Assembly: GCA_003024985.2 (NCBI GenBank)
Contig: PXIH01S0008890.1
DNA length: 11,519 nucleotides
Reading direction: 5' to 3' (one strand)
From: Euperipatoides rowelli
Lineage: Eukaryota > Onychophora > Udeonychophora > Euonychophora > Peripatopsidae
The notes beneath the pieces were generated by a model. The model had not been told where the DNA came from and did no database searches. It worked only from the letters and a program-made list of their open reading frames with translations. Position numbers and translations under genes: made by a program. Positions 8,247 through 11,519 of this stretch are shown here, one piece after another (the stretch's first letter is position 1; each line of letters starts with the position of its first letter).

Positions 8247-8405
8247 CATAGGCCTACTCTTGAGAGGTCCTGTCTTCACAGAATTTTTAAAGAACTTTAA
8301 TGATACTTTGTTAGGTAATTTTGATATAAATTTGTTGCCTAAATTGACAAAAAATGCCCCATCCCTTCCAACTATTCAAGGAATTTTTATCATACTACCC
8401 AGTAA

Positions 8406-8419
8406 CCCCCCCCCCCCCC
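8406..8419 (+). repeat. C14 homopolymer
   Basis: Fourteen consecutive C occur in AT-rich intronic sequence, about 160 bp from the 17-bp hairpin. Confidence 0.9.
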
Positions 8420-9197
8420 TTTTCCCAGCAATCAGGCTCTGAATACCAGCAAACATATTTTTATATTTCAGCTAAAATATATCCATTAGGAATGCAGAAT
8501 ATAGTCCATATTAATTTTAAATTAAGATTTCCGAATTATTCTATAAATGTCAGATTTTAGTTCAAAGACTAAAAATAAATAAAGCTAGTCAACTGACGCC
8601 AAAACTTGCAGTTACTTTTATAATCAGTAATTATGGTTTTATGAATTAAAAAATAAAATGTTAATTAAAAACAAAGCTGATATTTAATGGTATTACATAT
8701 TGAGCATTTTACAATACATTTTTAAGTCAAAACAAGTCCTAACTGCATTTTGACAATCTCATTATGGTAAAACAAAACAATTAACCAATTCATACATAAT
8801 ACAGAAATGTGCTTTCAAATATTTTACTGTAAAATATGCTGTAACTACTATACAATATTGTACATAAGCATTCTACACATTAATTTGAGAAATTTGAATG
8901 ACAACACCAGATAATCATTTTGTTAAAAAATTTGATTACTAAATAGTCTAAACTTTACAAAATATACTGTATAAACTTCTAAGGAACCATTTTGAAATGG
9001 GTCTATAAATTAAAAATAAATTATTCATAAAATGATGAGAGGGGAAAGCTCAGTTTGAAAATTAGTCTGTCCAACAGCTTGAGACTATTAAACTTTAGAA
9101 GTGAGTAAATAGCCATTTTTTTTAAAAATGTGTGATGCTAATATGTATTGGAGAAAGCAGACAGTGAAATTTAATTTTTAAATTTTACTTTCCCCTA

Positions 9198-9236
9198 ATT
9201 TGTTTATTAAAAATAGCCTGATTTGTTTATTAAAAA
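9198..9236. repeat. Short tandem duplication, 23-bp period
   Basis: atttgtttattaaaaa occurs at 9198-9213 and again at 9221-9236. The second copy is framed by gcctga and tcaggc, a 6-bp inverted repeat. Confidence 0.65.
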
Positions 9237-9599
9237 AAAAATTCAGGCATTTCAAATAGATATTTTTTAAACAAAGAATATCCCATTAAGCAATTATTTT
9301 TGCTTTTTCAGGAAAATGAAAGCACAATTTGATATGGTAATAGGTAGTTTATATCTACAAATTACTAGATTATGCTTTTATCCCCCTCCTGCCAAAAAAC
9401 TAATACTTTTTAAAAACATTTTTCCATTACAAATAGAAAAAAATGTGAAAAGAAAATATATAGGCTATCAATTTTTTTTTTTCTGAAAGCATTCATTTAA
9501 TAACATCATATGCACAAACCAGGTTAAGAGATTATATTTTTACTTCCACTTCCCCTTTAAAAAATAGCTTGAACAAAGAATATACATTCTTAAATTTCT

Positions 9600-9740
9600 A
9601 AAGAATCAGAATCAGGATGTCTACAGAAGCCTTTCGGTGACCTATACTTTGTGCATTGGCAGTAGGCAATCTATAGGGCTTAGAACGGGAGGGCTTAGTG
9701 CAATGTCAGACAATCATGCCTAGACACCCTGGGATTTGGG
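9600..9740. other. GC-richer patch of unknown origin
   Basis: This is a stretch of clearly higher GC than its flanks, containing gggcttag twice (near 9677 and 9691). The minus strand is open for 35 codons (9705-9601), reading KPSRSKPYRLPTANAQSIGH in the middle and ending at a stop at 9600-9598. I do not recognise it. It may be a fragment of an unidentified repeat. Confidence 0.3.
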
Positions 9741-10182
9741 ATATTACATTTATACATACAGTACATTTGCCTAAACATACCTATGTTTCTCTGTACTAAG
9801 TTTACGTGAGAAATGATCTTGGCCTAACAGTGGAATCATTTTCCATTATTACTTCTTTGGTCTATAATTGTGTTTTGGTTGCCTTGTTTAAACATTTGTG
9901 TTGGGTAAATTTAAAAATTTCCCCCAACTGAACTTATCGTAGAATGCTGTCAATGAATGTCACACCAAATAAGTGTGCCACCCCTATTTCTCGGCCAAAG
10001 TTATGTGAAGTGTGCCAACACACAAACTTTTTGTCACTCTAAAAGAAATCTAAGCTGCGCCATGCAACTGCATCCCCCCCTAGTTTTTAACTCATTTAAG
10101 GTTCAGGAGAGTGTTCCTTGTAACCGAAATAAATGCACCATTTTAAAAACAGTCCTTTAAAGAATTATCATTCTAGCCAAAC

Positions 10183-10374
10183 AAGTGCGCCTGGGCAGCT
10201 TTTCAGTGCATTGTGGTAAATCTAAGGTTCGCTCGCATGGCATCGAGCAAGGGTGTCCGCCCTTACCCCGACAAATGATAACTGTGCATGCAGACTTCAT
10301 CGACATTCTACAGTACTCAGCTAATTGGCATACATTAGCTATGAATTGGCATTTTAAAAACCAATAAAAATTGG
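10183..10374 (-). promoter_or_regulatory. Possible regulatory element: CpG-richer patch with four CCAAT boxes
   Basis: Four CCAAT-type pentamers lie within 51 bp: attgg at 10324, 10345 and 10370, and ccaat at 10361. The last two form ccaat-aaaa-attgg. Immediately below them, 10188-10302 holds seven CpG dinucleotides, whereas most of the window has very few. Clustered CCAAT boxes next to a CpG-richer segment are typical of NF-Y-bound promoters or enhancers. The arrangement would suit minus-strand transcription starting around 10200-10280, the same direction as SMARCD. No TATA box, initiator or linked exon supports a promoter, and a repeat fragment or enhancer is equally possible. Confidence 0.3.
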
Positions 10375-10896
10375 AATATCCTTATCAATGGAATACTAGG
10401 GAAAGTCTGGATCTCAGTGGAATCAATCCTGATAATTTCACCTACAAGGTATGAGAGCAGAAAAAATAACTTAAGTGACAATCTAAATTAAACTGCATGC
10501 TGTTATACAAATACAAATATGACGCACAACAACATACTATAAAATCTATAAAGGCAAATGTTGCAGCAGACACCAAACTTTGCCAATAAACTGATCGACA
10601 AAACTTATTTTCTTTTTGAAACAGTATTTCTGTAATTTTATAGCAGTATGTAATCCCATTTAAATGTAATAAATCTTATCCAGATGACATCATGGATGTT
10701 AATTCTGTTAATGAGCAAGAGTAAATAATCTCAATTATCATCAAAACAGTTTATAATAACTAATTATAATTAAAATTAGCAGGGCTATTTATTATATTTT
10801 GTTAATTAACAAATAATTTCAAATTCAGTACAATAAATTTTTGTGACAATATTTAGCTAATCCTTCAAAAAATGTATATAGAAACTAAAATTAGCA

Positions 10897-10914
10897 TTTT
10901 TTTTTTTTTTTTTT
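10897..10914 (+). repeat. T18 homopolymer
   Basis: This is an uninterrupted run of eighteen T. On the SMARCD strand it would be an A18 run. It could be the poly(A) end of a short retroposed fragment, but no recognisable body is attached. Confidence 0.8.
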
Positions 10915-11519
10915 AATTAAGGCCAACAAAATCAGTTAAGGGGCTGGAACAGGAAGGGGCCTCAGAGGTTTTGTTATTCAAGTATAAAACTGTATTATTT
11001 TTATTATTATTAAAACTTTTAATAGTTTATAAGCGAAAAAGGACATTAGAATGATTTAATCAGTAGCCTATGTACCAAACAAATACAATGAAATGTCAGA
11101 TCAATCTATCGCTACCACAAATTCCATCAAGATGTTCTACTCATATAAAAGAACAAAAAGATTTGCTCAATCTTCAATCCCTACAATGATTAAAATTATA
11201 AACGGAGATTTGTAAAGGCTGTATGACTTTGATAGACCTGGCAGGTATTTGTTTTATCTGTTTTTTCTCTCCTTTCGACTCCTTTTTCTTTATGGTATAC
11301 TAATGCAACATATGAGTTCAACTTGCCAAATTATTATTTTCAAAAACCATAAATGAGTTAAAACCATGTAAATCTTTTGTAAAAATTATTTGTTGTAGCC
11401 TAATTAAGATCTATATCCTGAGTGAGGCTAAGATCTTAAAGTGGTTTATCAATGCCTATTTCAACTTCATTGATTTATGTGTATTTTTGTATAAAAATGC
11501 TTGTTTAATTAATCAATTT

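Larger units (their letters stand above)
7244..11519 (-). other. SMARCD intron/upstream region before exon A, no exon found
   Basis: This is sequence upstream of exon A on the coding (minus) strand. I searched both strands by eye for the preceding SMARCD segment (a Lys/Arg-rich stretch followed by ADKILPQ-like residues) and found nothing acceptable, so the previous exon is probably outside the window. The stretch holds a 17-bp perfect hairpin at 8205-8246, a C14 tract at 8406-8419, a GC-richer patch at about 9600-9740, a CpG-richer patch with CCAAT boxes at 10183-10374 and a T18 tract at 10897-10914. In 7260-8150, 8430-9590 and 10380-11519 I see only AT-rich sequence. Confidence 0.75.

Noticed and set aside
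8155-8442. Plus-strand open frame of 95 codons
   Set aside because: It runs through the hairpin at 8205-8246 and through the C14 tract, which supplies its proline run. It has no recognisable domain and lies antisense in a SMARCD intron. I take it as chance.
10183-10250. tRNA-derived SINE with a B box at aggttcgctcgc
   Set aside because: Only part of the B-box consensus matches. No A box at the right distance and no tRNA fold could be found.
9957-10367. Two plus-strand open frames of 60 to 67 codons in the CpG-richer patch
   Set aside because: There is no domain, no splice context and no codon pattern to support them. The second relies on a GTG start, which is not credible in an animal gene.
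11230-11300. Lys/Arg-rich minus-strand stretch considered as the SMARCD exon preceding exon A
   Set aside because: It reads KGVEREKTDK-like residues but lacks the expected ADKILPQ pattern, and no acceptable GT donor in phase 0 follows it.
1-11519. CRISPR array, bacterial operon, toxin-antitoxin or phage defence system
   Set aside because: There are spliced animal exons and a eukaryotic retrotransposon, no long ORFs, no ribosome-binding sites and no regularly spaced identical repeats. The window is not prokaryotic.

Overview
This is a very AT-rich stretch of animal genomic DNA. It is almost entirely intron and contains no prokaryotic-style genes. The decisive evidence is two short coding exons on the minus strand, which join in phase 0 into 62 residues of the SWI/SNF (BAF) subunit SMARCD/BAF60. 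The window therefore comes from a metazoan SMARCD gene transcribed right to left. I cannot name the species. The frequent TAGGCTA, TACAGTA and TACCGGTA words, the long homopolymer runs and the CR1/L2-like retroelement would suit an invertebrate, but that is a guess.

Layout in transcription order (high to low coordinates). Positions 11519-7244 are intron upstream of the first visible exon, with no exon found. This stretch holds a CpG-richer patch next to four CCAAT/ATTGG boxes (about 10183-10374), a GC-richer patch at about 9600-9740, a C14 tract and a perfect 17-bp hairpin (8205-8246). Exon A is 7121-7243. A 6.8-kb intron follows (7120-302). Exon B is 239-301. Positions 238-1 begin the next intron.

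The large intron contains a decayed, 5'-truncated non-LTR retrotransposon of CR1/L2 type (about 7033-4495) lying in the same orientation as the gene. Recognisable pieces are the end of the endonuclease domain (GDFN), the linker, the reverse transcriptase (LDLTKAFDC, PQGS), the C-terminal region and a 3' tail rich in AAATA. Frameshifts, stop codons and two apparent internal deletions show that it is dead. One of the deletions removes the catalytic ADD region. The rest of the intron has a degenerate tandem repeat of about 185 bp (660-1245), a dispersed 29-bp direct repeat, several perfect inverted repeats and AT-rich low-complexity sequence.

I found no convincing new biological system. The observations most worth checking are the exon pair itself, the retroelement lying 87 bp beyond a splice donor, the strong hairpins, the CCAAT cluster and the over-represented heptamers.
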